Assembly (NCBI GenBank): GCA_021234155.1
Contig: JAJEKV010000005.1
Coordinates: 15,784,826 to 15,848,825 of the forward strand
DNA from: Isoetes taiwanensis
Lineage: Eukaryota; Streptophyta; Lycopodiopsida; Isoetales; Isoetaceae
Reading direction: 5' to 3'
Length of the DNA: 64,000 nucleotides
In this document: piece after piece, positions 1 to 13,659 of the stretch
Position numbering within the stretch: the first letter of the stretch is position 1
Layout: each line of letters opens with the position of its first letter
The notes under the pieces: generated by a model
Database searches by the model: none
What the model saw: only the letters and a program-made list of their open reading frames with translations
What the model was told of the DNA's origin: nothing
Translations under genes and position numbers: made by a program

Positions 1-1249
1 ATCCTTGTCTACAACTCAATTGTGGAGTCATCATAAATGTGTGAATGCATAGTAATATCCATAGCTTTTAGCCTCCCAAGACCTCGCGAATCAAAAGCTC
101 TATATATTCCTACATTAGATGTGAGGGACTTGGGGAAAGATTCTTCCTGCTTTAGCTATGCAAAATGCTTCAGAGAAGAGTCTTTCAAAATAGCAGCTAG
201 ATGATGCTATTTAGTTTTTAGAAATACCTCCATCAAACCATAGAAACTCGATGGTCCTTGTCCATTGGGAGGCACACATTCCATAATGAGGGAACCATTT
301 CCATTTCCTTTGGTCTTGTATTTTGTTCTTTAGGATCCCAAAGGTTCTTCAATCTCAAGATTCTTAATAATTAACGCTACCTCTTCTTATTGGTTTCTAT
401 GGTGGAGCCATCTTGATTGTAAATTGTAGGCATTGAGATCCATTGGAGATAGCAGATATCTCCTTTGAGACCAAACTGCCTAGCATCCACAGTTGGCTAA
501 CCATCTTCTCCCTGGTGCAGATCATAGGATGATTCATCCCTGAGATCTTCAAAAAAGCTACTATAATAAAATTAGTACTTACAGCTGTTCTCTCAGATAA
601 TGTAGCACTTTAGTCAATTTCACACCAATAGGAGTGATTTTAGCATTATAAAAGATCTTGCATTGATATAGGAAGCTTTGTCCACCTCAAAACCATACTT
701 CTTCATAAATATGATATGGCATGATGCTTCTGGGGATCCCCACCAAGTAACATCGCTTTGTAGCGGTATAACCTCCCAAAGTAGCCTCAACATGTGAATG
801 CTCCGCATTCCCTTTCCATTCCTACAAAGTTCAAAGTGCTGAGTGCGACGAAAGTGCAAATTCACACAAGCATTCAATGCCTCCACCTCCACCAAGCTTG
901 TTGCAATACTTTTCTATAGCTAGGTTAAATCTTTAGCAAGGCAGCTGTCCACACTACTTCTGTGGAGTTTCTCGAGCGCAACACCAACCCCATCAAAAAT
1001 CTTGATCTTCTACTTTCATATTTTTGTCAGGGTGGAGCTAGCGATTTGAAAGCAGATTCCACCATACAGTGGTAAAGATCTGGCAAGTGATTGTCTACTT
1101 TGATTCAAAGATGTACATGAGCTTCATTCATGTTTCTAGTTTGCACTAATTATTAGACCTCTTCTCAGATTTGGGAACTTCCGAGTCAATAAATCTTATA
1201 GAGGTACTTGGTTCAGCAAATCTCACAGAGGTTTAGGCTCCATCGGTCT
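1..1249. other. Unassigned decayed sequence
   Basis: No recognisable gene. The longest open frame is 620-895 on minus (91 codons), with no motif I know. The stretch lies downstream, in minus-strand sense, of the gag-like relic at 1250-2850 and could be the pol side of that element, but I see no protease, RT or integrase motif. Confidence 0.4.
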
Positions 1250-2850
1250 TTTTCCCGCTTTTGGTGGTAAAAACATTCTTTAACAGCTATTACATCTAAC
1301 ACTGTACGTCCACTTCTTTACAAAAAGAGCAAACAGATTATTCCTTTTCTCCAAAGTGGCCTTTTCTACAACATTTAGGACACACTTCGCCACAGTAAAA
1401 TTCTTCACATGGATGAGAATTCCTGGCTGCAACGAATACATCTCGCGGTAAGTTTTACCCTCGCTCTGAAGGCTTCTTCCTTGAGTTCACAACCAATTGT
1501 TTGGTTAGTTCTGGTTGTATTTCAAGAATCCTTAGATAAGTCCGACTCTGGACCTCGCGAACTTGAGAATTAGCTTCCTCCCTCTTTTGATTTCTTCTTT
1601 TCTTTCAGGTGGCATAAACCTGAAATGAAGGGTGATGATCATAATGTGCATCAAGAGCATCGTAGTAAAAAGGATCAAGCGGCTATGGTGAAAACATGGT
1701 GTCATCGCGCGAGAGATCCTAGAAGTTAGGTCGCTGGTTTTGGCAAAACTTTGTAGATAGAATCAAATCCTCGCAGCCTGGATCCTCAAGCAACTTCCTT
1801 TGGATATCCTGGGTCTTCTTTCCAAACCATTGATAAATGCAAAGAATCTCAAAAGTGCTGTGGTTGGAATCTGTACTCGTGCCTTTGGACATCCGCTTCA
1901 TGAATGTGCTAAATCTTTCTGCATCGGTTCACACTTTCTCCTACTTGTATAGAAAAACCTTTGCAACCATTAACCAAATCTTTTAGATGTACTAATTCTA
2001 CTAAACCCATTCAGAACTTCGATAAGTTCATCCCATTGAAGTGGTAACGAAGAACTTCCTTGTTAACCAAACACCAAAATACTTTGAAATGATTTTTCAA
2101 AACCCCAAAAGCTTGCACCCTTTCTTAAAACCATAATCTCCGCGGATAACTCCAAATATCCCTTGCAAAAGTTGTACACTCAAATCAGGGAACCGGGTAA
2201 GTAGGCAAAGGAACATGGACATTCAACTCACCAGAAGGGCATGTTTTGAAGCAGGTTGAAGAGAAACTTTGAAGGTGGGAATGGCCTTTCTCTCGCACGA
2301 TCCGTGCATCACAACATCTTCCAACGTTTTGTTCCGCTACTGGAAACTTTTGCTTTGGAGCCATGAGTTCCGAATCCAGGAGAATCTCGAACTTCCAAGA
2401 TGTTGACCCTCAACCCGCTAGAGAGTCAAATTGATAAGAAGCCAACTTGAGTTTATGCCTCAAGTTGGGGTTAGGAACTCTCCGTATCACTTAAGGTGAT
2501 TAGTCTACAAGAATAGTATTCATCTTTCCCTAATTCAAGAATATGGAACCTCACTCAAATTCGATGTAAAGTACCAGCTACTGTGTTAAGATTTCAAGGT
2601 CAAATGCTTGGTGGACTTGTACGTAAAGTTATGAGCAAGCAAGGGAGAAGATCTTTGACTAAGTCTGAGTTCTTAATCAGATATTCGATCCTTTCAAAGT
2701 TGGTCAATTTTTGGTCAATACTAAGACAGCAGATGATCTCGCTAAAGATTTTGTAATCCAGGGGTTGCAAGAGAGACTTTTGAGAGATTCCAACAAGTGA
2801 AGTATAAGTCCCAAATGTGAGGCATCCAATCAAATCCATATTTTGATCAT
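1250..2850 (-). pseudogene. Degenerate retroelement gag-like relic with zinc-knuckle remnant
   Basis: Minus-strand frames between stops read like a gag. An N-terminal piece (2600-2839) is followed by 1719-1901, then a Glu/Arg/Gln-rich linker at about 1480-1620. At about 1345-1400 there is a CCHC-like box, CPKCCRKGHF, with three of the four zinc ligands in order (C-x2-C-x4-H); the last Cys is replaced next to a stop. Several stops and frameshifts interrupt it. Zinc knuckles of this type bind nucleic acid in the Gag of LTR elements and in LINE ORF1. I cannot say which class this is because no pol follows clearly and no LTR was found. Confidence 0.4.
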
Positions 2851-5600
2851 TAAACTACTATTTTTGTATAATCGCTTTTGTGTATACCACTTAAAATTAT
2901 ATCGCATTAATGCAAAATGATAATCCCAGTTTGGAATGGTTTTTTTCGAACTTTTTGTGCACGCAGGCAAATAAGATGGAAAAGAGGGCAAGTGGTCATA
3001 TGCAAGAAAAAATAATGGAATACTCCATCGTGAAATCGTTTTAGTGTGGCAAAAATACTAAAAAGATCATGATACCAACTTTTAACATAAGGTGAATTTC
3101 ATTGATATGAGAAGGTAATACAAGATGAATAGAGGTCTCTGGATTCAACCAATCGTCAAAATTGTCCTTCAGATACTATAAATAATATCATAATAGTGGA
3201 CATCTAATTTTCTCAACCGAACTGGTGTCACCGATAATTTCCATGAACGTGCTCAGATCATGCCTACCATGTATCATCGTTGAGGTTTGATGCGGCCTCA
3301 AGGCTTCAAAAACTTCTCTTCAATTGTTTCCCTATATAGGATTCGATTTGACAGATTCGTGATCTTAGGGCTTAATTTTTAGGCTTAATGAAATGCTGCA
3401 GGAGCGGAATCCAAGAATAGGTATTGTTATAGTTTGCGAATCTAATTCGCTGATTCGAAAGCAAGTTTACGTGATTGTATTGCCTTAACCGTGATTTTTC
3501 CCGGCACGGTGGCCGATTTTTGGGGAGTATATACTTGAATATGTCAGATTTCAAGTTTTGAAAAAGCTAGACTATGTATTTGCAAGGTGCCTATAGCTGG
3601 TTATGAAGTTTGGATCATTTGAGGCAATTGGCAAATCTTAATTTTGAATATAAAGTTAGAGGTCTAGATACCATAAAGTTTTGGAATATCATTTCTCCAT
3701 ACGTGATGGGTAATACGGGTATTTGCTTTCATAATAGTGGGAAAGGGTATAAGAAATTTCCGTACCTGACTATTAGGTATTTGCAAAGGTAACATGGGGA
3801 TAAGAATGAGGAGAAAGGATATGAAATAGGAAGTTCATCTTGAAAGCAAAAGGCACTTTGTGTGAAAAAGGAATTAGGCAACTATGGATCGGGCAAAATG
3901 GGCGGAGCATGTATATATAGCATGTAGGAGGAATATATGACTAGAAAAATGCCAAAAATGTATAAGAATATCATGGATAATAAAAATGGCTAGGAAATGA
4001 AATCAAATACCATGGTCTTCCTAAACTTTGTCTCCAATCTTCAAAGTATCTTAATCTCTAAACCCGCATCTCATAAAGCATCCTTTGACTACCTTTGACC
4101 TCAAATAGAGTACCTCTTTCATGGAGTTGACTTTCGAATATTGGTGTAGATCCTTGAAAAAATTGATGCTATTTGACCTTCACATCATCAATGTTGACTA
4201 GCCAGTTTTGGATTTGGTTTTCACGATCTTTAATCTATAATCCTTTAATACATGAAATCCTCATCAGGGCTAGTATGTTGCCCTCCTTTGGGTACAGCAA
4301 ACCCCAGCACTAAAAAGACAAAAAGGGTCGAGGTCAGTCAGCAAATTTTTCTTACCAAAACAAGAATTACTCAATAAATCCACCGTATACATCAAAAACG
4401 GTGACAACGCTTCCATCGAGCTCAAGAACACCTAAATCATACCAAAAAATCTCAAGTTATGAGAGAGCAAAATATTAACCAGGTCGAAAACCCTTAAGCT
4501 CCATCATATGAGCAAGAGATTTCCGCAGGTGGTGATAAATTGAAATTCAGAGATCGCAAGAGCAAACCGGAAGAGGCTCATGCATAGCACGTGGACACAT
4601 TGATGGCATCCACTCCACCACCAAAAAATATCCATCGGCTCTCGTCAACCATGAAATTCAAATTTTGGGATCTAACTCTTGCATCCCAAATTTCACATTC
4701 TCGCCTCCCATTGCATCCAATGTGGTCGCTTGATCCGCCTGCTGATTTCCAGTTCGATGTGAGATTTCATCGCCATGCCGATGCCCAGAGATATCTTCAA
4801 ATCTCGAAACAATTACCGCTTCATCCTCAATTCATGGCTCCCTCTATCACATACACACGCGGTTAGCTCTAATAGAATGTTCAAGGGTAGCCTCCTCCCT
4901 CCTCGCCGTGTATCATATTTCTTCATACTCTATCTTAGATTGGATGCCGCTTGTAATGTCTTCAAGACAATAAGTATCATGGGGAGACGATCAAACCTGC
5001 GCATATGATTGGTCGGTTAGTTTAATATCCTTGGCCTATAAATTAAATCGTGATTCTCACATAACGGCAGGGTGATGATAGTTACGCCGACTTCCTTCGC
5101 TAGTCATCCGGTGATTCAGCTAATCTCATTTTGGTAGAAGTTTAATTGTATGAAGCAGAATAATCAAGGGGTTAAGTATGGTCTTAATTGCTTGACACTT
5201 TACACCCAATAGGGCCCTATAATGCAGAGTTTCATTAGGGCTCTTAAAGTAGGAAAGATGCCTTTGACCGCCACATTTCCTACGGCTTCTTTGCTTGGGG
5301 ATATTACTGGCGGCTTAAAAATAGAGTTCTCGGGGACGGCCAGGCTACCTCAGCTAAGCATGTCCGGGTTTTGAATGCCAAAGAAGTAAATCTGCCTTAC
5401 TCCATGGCGAACCTCTAGATTTCGATGGTGAAGGTGCCTTTTACTTGCGTAATGGTCAAATTGGTGGGGTCGCAAAATGCTCAGCTTGGTGATGCTTACC
5501 TGAATGCAGATGCCGTTGTGGCAATCATTAAGTCTCTTCCGGTTTTATTCCCTTAAAGACAACTCCGCCTTTACTCACTCATCGAATTCTTCGATGAGCT
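2851..5600. other. Unassigned region
   Basis: No gene recognised. Short open frames (3610-3792, 4591-4866, 4775-5008 on plus; 3372-3554 on minus) overlap one another and have no motif or homology I can name. A TATA-like string near 3912 is not followed by a convincing ORF. The part after about 5200 may be the decayed 5' side of the LINE that becomes recognisable at about 5640. Confidence 0.4.
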
Positions 5601-5639
5601 CGCGAAGAAATGTAATTAACGGAGGTGGACGCGTTTTCG

Positions 5640-8202
5640 CTGAATGAAGTTCTCAGTTGATGCCGATTGCGGTCAATAGAGGTATGCCATATGACAGCTT
5701 GATGATTTAGGATTGGCATTTGAATTGAAAAGAGGCAAATGCCTAGGATTTGATGGCTTTGTCACCCGAGTTCTTCCAGAGCATTGAATGATCGAGCTAG
5801 ATGTGTATGATGCTTCGGTGACTTCGCCGTCCACCGCTTTAGATAGGAATTCTAAACACAAAAGCCATCTCACTAACCTTGGGTATATAGTCATGAGGGA
5901 TCCTCTATTTCACCTTATTGTCATCTATCTATATAAGATCTTCTTCGCCAAGGTTAGCAGAAAGGTGAAGGACATCTCTTGGCAGAGTCCATCTTAACAA
6001 CTCAATCAAAGCTTTCTTCTAAAACTTTACGCGCTCTCAACAATGTTGCCGCTGCTTTACAAGGGAATTTATTGGGCACGTAAGCAAAACCTTTAGTTAG
6101 GTGCATATCTTGCTTCGATTTTGCAAAGGCTGCGGCGCAGCAATGCTAATTCGGCGCGCCGGAGCATATGCTAAGATCGATTTGGGGAGCAATTCACATC
6201 AAATATTATGAAGCTGCATGTCTCTGCTCGGGGGACTATTCCATGGTGAGTCGTCAGATGCCTTCTCACTCGGTCGTGGTATTCGCCAAGGATGCCCTTC
6301 AGCACCATTATTTTTCACAATTGTCGCAGAGGCTTTGTCACAGTTATTCACCGTTGCAACCACAGAGGGACATCTCCATGGTCTTGCAATGGAGGATGAC
6401 ACACAAGAGGTTTGCAATCAATATGTAGATGACACGTTCCTCTTCCTAGTCGCTAATGCTGAGAATATTGCAGTTGCCAAATTGCTCTTAGACACTTTTT
6501 CACTGGCTTTCAGTGTCCTTATGGGGTGGCAGAAGTGTACAGCTTTATGGACATTGGATACTCCAACTCCGGCGTGTGGTCACAATTATCCATGACAATT
6601 ACTTGCGCATGGATAAGCCATCATGTTGTTGGGGATTCCAGTTGGCATCCATGTTACTATGGGAGCTGCATGCGAGGAGATCATTAGGTGGTCCACCACA
6701 AGGTTGTCGGGTCGCATTACAGTAGCCAAGTCAGTCCTTAGTAGTGCCCATTTTTTTATGGCATGCTTACTGCTAGCCCCACAGATCAAAGTACGTGAGC
6801 TCATTGCAATAGTTCAGAACTTTATATGCGCGCGTACTGAGGAAGGTGCTGTGATTAAGGTGGCTTGATTGAAGTGCATCCTTCCAAAATGGGCAGGTGG
6901 TCTGGGTATGATGGACTTCTTACTGCAAAGCAAAGTCCTTATTTCAAAGTCCATTTAGAGACACTTGAATGGTGAAGACGACTCTCCTAGTTTACGTCTT
7001 CTTAGATAAGCTCTTGATCACTGTATCACTCTAGGCAAGAAGGCTGTCAAACTAGTCCTACCTTGGGCATTATGTCATACTCTGCAGCCTCTTCCAAGTG
7101 CTTCTCCATTTTTGCGTGGCTTGTTGACAGCATGGGAGGCAGTCAAACATCTTTTCTGGCCATGCCCTGCCATCCACACCCTATTGGAGACTCTATGGTG
7201 GTGGCACCACTGCCTCCAGACCCTTCAGCACCTCCACTGATAGCATCAGTTCATCCCCTTACACAGAGACGATGGGTTCTTGCAGGTGTTGTCTTTATTC
7301 AAGCATGGTATGCAGTGGGTCGCCTACTATTTTGGCCTGAATTTCAGGCAAAGTTCCTGCTCTCTCATTGGGATGTGTCTCTATGGGAGAAGGTTGCAGA
7401 ATTTGCCTCTTATAGTGCAAGTTCATGTTGCTAAAATGGTGCCATGGGACTGTCATGAAAATATTCACAAAGGCAAGCACTTTATCAGATCAGTATATCG
7501 CCTTCGTTTAGCACCACAACCCCTCCAGTTACCAGATGGGTGGCACCTACAGGTTCCACAGCCTACTTTGTGTCGTACATGGCGATGGCTTTGGGATAGG
7601 TTGCTCCACCCTAAAGTCTTTGTACTATGGTGGTAGGTTATCCACAAGTGCCTGCGTGTTAATGTCTTCCGACATGGTGATGATCCTCGCATATCTGTAA
7701 TATGCCCCCTCTGCCTTTTAGACGTTGAGACTCTTGAGCACTGTCTCTTTGATTGTCCAGAGTTTCAACCAGCGTGGTCTTGGCTACAAGGTTTGTTTAA
7801 CAGTACATTGGACTGCTGATGCATCCTCTTGGCGTCCTATCCCAATGCATGGTCCCCCAGCTAAACAGAGGGCATTCCATCTTGGTTCTGGTTGGCTCCT
7901 GGCTCCTGTGCATCTTTCAGGGCATTTTTTCATCTGCATGTGGTGTTATTACGGTGGTCCTGAAAAAGATACTGGCAACCTACGACCTTCCTTGAATCAG
8001 AAATGATGGAATGCATCTGGATTTAGTATCTTCGAATTGATTCTAATCTTTAGTCTCCTATTTTGGAGTAAGTATATTGTGCTCCAGGCTCGTGCTCCTG
8101 TGGCATTTTTTTGTGCTTACACAGTTAGATGAGACATGTACATTTTGTACTTTTTATCTGATTAATAAACTTTTTGGCTTTCGTCCTTCAAATAAATAAA
8201 TA
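5640..8202 (+). pseudogene. LINE (non-LTR retrotransposon) ORF2 relic: reverse transcriptase and zf-RVT
   Basis: Reverse transcriptase of a plant LINE, broken by many frameshifts. In order: the fingers motif KRGKCLGFDGF near 5725; a VIYLYKIFFAKV box near 5920 matching the conserved IYKIFAKVLANRL motif; GIRQGCPSAPLFF at about 6272-6312; the catalytic box QYVDDTFLF at about 6418-6445, with both Asp kept; thumb-like GGLGMMDFLLQSKVLISKS at about 6895-6950. A C-terminal zinc-binding domain follows at about 7580-7780 (WRWLWDRLLHPKVFVLWW, then CPLCLLDVETLEHCLFDC). The 3' end is AT-rich and finishes in TAAA repeats at about 8191-8214. The endonuclease half was not found, so the element is 5'-truncated or too decayed to read. 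Confidence 0.85.
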
Positions 8203-8276
8203 AATAAATAAATAATAGCTCTCGAAGGCACTCCTTCTATTAGTATGCACCCAAACAAACACAAATGTGGCCCGTG

Positions 8277-9265
8277 TGAGGAAGGTGCTGTGATTAAGGT
8301 GGCTTGATTGAAGTACACCCTTCCAAAATGGGCAGGTGGTCTGGGTATGATGGACTTCTTATTGCAAAGCAAAGTCCTTATTTCAAAATCCATTTGGAGA
8401 CTCTTGAATGGTGAAGACGACTCTCCTAGTTTACGTCTTCTTAGATAAGCTCTTGATCACTGTATCACTCTAGGCAAGAAGGCTGTCAAACTAGTCCTAC
8501 CTTGGGTATTATGTCATACTCTGCAGCCTCTTCCAAGTGCTTCTCCATTTTTGAGGCTTGTTGGCAAAGATGGGAGGCGATCAAACATCTTTTTTTCCAT
8601 GCCCCAAACCCCCTCCGGTTACGGATGGGTGGCACCTTTCCACCCACTTTGTGTCGTTCCATGGCGATGGCTTTGGGATAGGTTGCTCCACCCCCAAAGT
8701 CTTTTGTACTATGGTGGCGGGTTATCCACAAGTGCTCAGTTAATGTCTTCCCGACATGGTTATGATCCTATGATATCCGTAATATGCCCCTCGCCTTTCA
8801 AACGTTGAGACTCTTGAGCACCGTCTCTTGATTGTCGAGAGGTTCAACCCAATGCATGGTCTTGGCTACAAGGTTTGTTTAACAAAGACATTAGGGACTG
8901 TGGTTTTCCTCTTGGCGTCCTATCCCAATGCATGGTCCCCGGTAAACAGAGGGCATTCCATCTTGGTTCCCGTTGGCTCGACTCTTTGTGCATTTCGGGG
9001 CATTTTTTCATCCGCATGTGTTGTTATTACTTGGTTGGACTGCGTCCTACGGACTTCGGTCCCTTAATTGATTCTTATCATTAGTCTCATAACCCGAGTA
9101 AGTATATTGTGTTCCGTTTTTTTTTGGACGTTAGATGAGACATTTTTTTTCCTTTTATCCTTAATAAACTTGTTGGCAAATAAATAAATAAATAAATAAA
9201 CAATAGCTTTCGAAGGCACTCCTTCTATTAGTATGCACCCAAACAAACACAAATGTGCCCCTTCC
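8277..9265 (+). repeat. Tandem partial duplication of the LINE 3' part and its flank
   Basis: Sequence from 8277 repeats that from 6838 at an offset of about 1439 bases, beginning at the same string (tgaggaaggtgctgtgatt). It carries internal deletions, notably of the part matching about 7130-7500, so this copy is shorter. It includes the zf-RVT-like segment and ends in the same TAAA tail (about 9178-9201). The copy also repeats about 60 bases beyond that tail (aaggcactccttctattagt), at 8223 and 9215. Because flanking DNA is duplicated too, unequal exchange or a segmental duplication explains it better than a second retrotransposition. Confidence 0.85.
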
Positions 9266-10300
9266 TTCCCCAAGGAAAACCCCCACGTGCGCATGCGGTG
9301 AGATGTGATCTTTGCAGTTAAGGACAAAATAATTGTGCATACAAAAATCAATGCCCTTGCACACGCGCATGATGCATGAGGTTGCACAAAATCCACATCC
9401 TACTTGTTAGGAAAGGCTTGGCTTTCATCAACAAGAATAAAGTTGTTTTTAGCAACAAGTGTAGCACGAATGTTTTCTAAAACATGAGAAAAATAGTACA
9501 ATCGGGAGCAACTTGACATAAGTTTTGCATCTCACAACATGCATGTAACTCGTAATATTTTGTGCAAGATGTTTTCGTCTACATTCGACAATCGAGCACC
9601 GAATTAGGAAGTTGTTGACTTTAGATGAATGGCAATATAGAAAATTGATAAATGCTTTCAAGCTTGAAAATAATCAAGTTATCCAGATCTATGGCCTCCA
9701 ACACCTAGATCTTAGCTCTCCACTTGTTAAAAAGAGTACTTGATCTACATTTTGCATCCTATCTGCAATATCCTGATGTGGTTTTATAGAAGCAATGACA
9801 AAGTCTTAAGCTATAGAGATTCCCCTTAACTATGGCTCTACATTAGAATGAATCAAGATAGGGGCATATGTTGCGGCATGTTGGACATTATGCCCAAATG
9901 TATTGCTGTTTCATGTATGTGATTCCTTAGGACCAAAAACAAACCCTTATTCTAGCCTATCCACGTGTCAAAAAATGTTCTGGGCTCTCTCCACACCGGT
10001 TGATGATGATCGATAGAATGGACGGTCTTAAACTCAAATGCCGTTGTGCAACTGGGGCACGGTTATGAAGCAGCCATCAGATTAGCTAGAACGGAAATGA
10101 TTAAGAGTGGTTCCTTTGCAATTCGAAGATTGTAACAGCCTGGTTGTGACACAAGCTATGTGCAAGAGCTTGCTCAGAATATCGGCGTTTCTCTTCTAAC
10201 CCTAAAGTAGGTTATTTGGATCTTCCTGGTCGCAAGTAGAAAGGGACTTTCTGTTTTCATATATATTTTCTAAATCCATGTTTGTTGTTTATGCGCAGAA
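9266..10300. other. Unassigned spacer
   Basis: Nothing recognised. An open frame of 70 codons on minus (9449-9661) has no motif. The sequence is AT-rich and of mixed composition, without visible repeats. Confidence 0.4.
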
Positions 10301-11700
10301 TTGGATCTACTGGAGGACTAGGGAATATTTTCATAGTGAACTATATTCACATAAGCTACCTTCCTTTTCTAGACTATAAATACAGGTAATTTATTACATA
10401 TGATCTTTGCAATTTATGGTTTCCATTGTTCTAATCTTCCATGATTTGTCTCTTTCTCATATACCATCTCTGAACCTTTCTTTGGTTTCTTCTGTCCCAC
10501 CTCATGGGTGGTGTTTGCAACAAGGGTAGTGGCTGAGAAATTCTAGTTGTCAGACACCACGCCTGCATTGTCCTATTGTCATGCTTGCATTTTCCACCAT
10601 CAAAATAGATACTTATCAGAGCACTTTATCGGATTCCCCCCTATGCAATGCGCAAAACCAGCTCAGGCCGCCCAAAAAGTGGCATCTAGTGGTATCTCAA
10701 TTACCGGCTCTGTCTTAGCATTTCATATACTGAAAGGTGACAAGCTGATAAGTTTTATGTGCCCTTGGTTTTTAAGCTCGTGCATGCTTTTAAGGCTTCT
10801 GGAAGTTGAAAGGTAATCTGTAGACTATAATATGGAAAAGTGGGATGTGTAACATGTCTTGAGGCAGAACAATCTTCAACATCTTCTTAAAAAAAGTCTT
10901 GCTATCCGAAAAAACGCTAAATGCCATCAAATTCAATGGCCATTCTGGACCGGCGCCTTTATTTATTGGTAGTCATGGATTGCGACTCCGCAATGGTAAA
11001 GAGCTTGTTTTTCAGCTGGTTTATGTCAGAAGCTTGCAATCGAAGATTTTGTTCTTTGTAGTGATGTTCACCTAGAAATAAGAGCTGACTGGTGGGGCAT
11101 GGCTACTCATAGACTACTGACTATTTCGCATTTTTATAAACACTAATTCTGCATGGGGCATTCCTATATATTTGTTCCATTTCATTGCAGATGCTTGGAA
11201 CAAGCTCCAGTGAAGTGCCCTTCTATATGTTTGTTATGATCTCAACTCAGGTACCTTGTAAACACTTATTTGGAAAGCATAATACGTTCGAATGTGTGCT
11301 ACTGTGCAATGCTCTAGGAATCTGTAGATACTCAAACTTGCCATGTAACTAATATTCCAATTACCAAACTAGTGAACAAATTTATCTTCACAATCCCTTC
11401 ATTGTTGAAGCATAGCCAAAATGGATGTTTGTTCTTTGTTGGTGTCTACCCTCCATACCCAAGCCTTATATCATACATCTCGTCAAATTTAGCTGATGGA
11501 TTCATGTGCAATATGCAACCATAGTGGAAGATCATTTTCTATAGAATTTATATTGGCATGGAGGAGGAAGATGGCTTGGCAAACAGCAAGTCTGTACAGC
11601 TGCAGAGAAGACCTAGCTGTAGAGAAGACCCTGCTTGTGGCTAAAGTTCTATATCAGGGATCTTGCCAGTTTTTTGAATAAGTAGCATCGCTGCTTTGGC
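10301..11700 (+). other. Possible exon-like fragments, unassigned
   Basis: The plus strand has short open stretches next to plausible splice sites. One is 10547-10816 (89 codons). Another lies between an AG at about 11190 and a GT at about 11249; it starts with an ATG and reads MLGTSSSEVPFYMFVMISTQ. I cannot assign either to a family. They could be a decayed host gene with AT-rich introns, or chance frames. Confidence 0.25.
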
Positions 11701-13659
11701 ATTTTTTTTTTGAACTGCAGACCCTGCTTATAAGGAGTAGCAGCTGCTTTAACATAAATCTATCCATCAATTCTTTAATTTATCCGTGTTTGTTTTATCG
11801 TTCTATCATAGCCTTTAGATCATGTGAAATTCTCGGGGGTGCCATTCCTAATAAAACACTTGCATGAATGTTTCAAACGTTTCTTTCCTTAAAAAGATTA
11901 GAATATATACATTCTGCCTCAGAGCGTCTGATACAACTGCAAACCGCCAGAAGCAATTATCTTTTGCACTGCATCACTCACATGTTTAAGTTACTGCAGA
12001 TTTGGATCTTCAAGGGCTGAACGGGTTTTGCATTCACGACCAACTCCTGCCTAGACTACAAAACAGCTAATCATGAATCTGTTATCACAAACAAGAAATA
12101 GAATAGACAACAGAAAATTTAAAACCATTGACCAACTACTACGAGGTCGATTATTTTGTGTGATGCCACAACGTGTGGCAAAGTTTCTATACCAAAAACC
12201 TCCATTTACTAACATTCTGCTTTTTGTTACCATTTTTTGACAAGTGGTATAGAATATACCTTTGATTGTCTTCCACCCCGCTGACATGCCAAAGCAGGCT
12301 TAGCACTATTGCGTATTGATAGACATGCCAGGAATGGGCCTATGGAAGGGCCCCCTTTGCTTAGATCACCTAAATAATCCAGCTCCCTTTCATTTAAATA
12401 GACATGCAATGGGCACAACTCACGTGCAAAAAATATTGTCTTGTAGATGATCTCTACGTTCGAAAATGTTCAAATGATCTCTATGTTCGAAGCGTACTTC
12501 AAATAATATGAATTGCTAAGTCTTGCAACAGTTGGGCTTGGCCCATATACTAGTATGTTGCATGCATGTGCGGCCTTGGATGCATGAATGTTGTGAAGAT
12601 CAAGTATTGAAATGGGGTTCAAAATAAGGGTTTGGATGCATTGCTGCGTATATCATTGCAAGGAACTGAAATAAAGAACTGCACATATCATTGGAAGAAA
12701 CTGAAATAAAAAACTTTGATTTTAGTGCCAGCATTGAGTCTTGGAAAAAAAACTGCATATTATCGTCCAACATTTGTAGGTTGTCTTCGCGAGAGCGAAC
12801 GAACTCGTGTAGAGAAGGGTCATTTCATGGATAATGTTTTTAAGGCCAATTTAGAAGGCGATATATTTGAACAATGAGTACCATCTAGTCTCTTTCATTT
12901 CATGAGTATCAACTATTCTCGTTATTGTAAGTTTCTCTTCTTGATAAGTAAAAGGTTTTGTGTTAAATGGTTGACATTTTCAAGATCTTAATTAAATTAT
13001 CAAGTTCATGCCATTTGCATGTGTGTTTAACCAAATATATGCTGCTTTTCGAGTTTCTAATGTAAAAGAATTTAAGCGTTGATTTTGTATTATTTCGTTT
13101 AGATATTAGTAGAAGGGAGCTTGCGAGTATATTTTGTAAATTCCAAATGGTTTTAGGACTTGCAGGTCCTAACAAGGTTTGAAAGTTTCTCCAACTTATG
13201 TGTCAGAACGGAAAACCTATTGCGAATTGGAAATTACATGGGCCGACAATATGCCTGGGATCTGCCTGTATTGTCAGGTGATATTTTGCATAAAGTCATC
13301 ATTTCATTAATAACATAGCCAATTTTCGCTTTCTTTGGACCGATCTTCCGACATCTCGTGGATACCCTTGAGGAAGCTCCATAATGAAAATTCCTAAGAG
13401 TTTATTGCTAATATTAGAATGGATAATTGAAAGTCATTTACAATGGAATATTCACATTCAATTTCTCAATGCTGGGGAGCACTTAGACAAGATTTTCGTG
13501 TTTGATTTGTCATAAATGTTCTAGTTCTACCTGGGAGTCATTCTTTGGCATTCCATTGTGACTACTTGACTAATAGTTGTTATCACCCTAATGTTGATTT
13601 TCATGGGATTGGGGAACATATTACCTTGGCTTTTATCAATCCAACACTCATAGAAGCAA
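11701..13659. other. Unassigned spacer
   Basis: No gene recognised. The minus-strand frames at 12051-12287, 12227-12418 and 12963-13175 overlap or are short and carry no motif. The base composition is AT-rich, as in neighbouring intergenic DNA. Confidence 0.4.
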
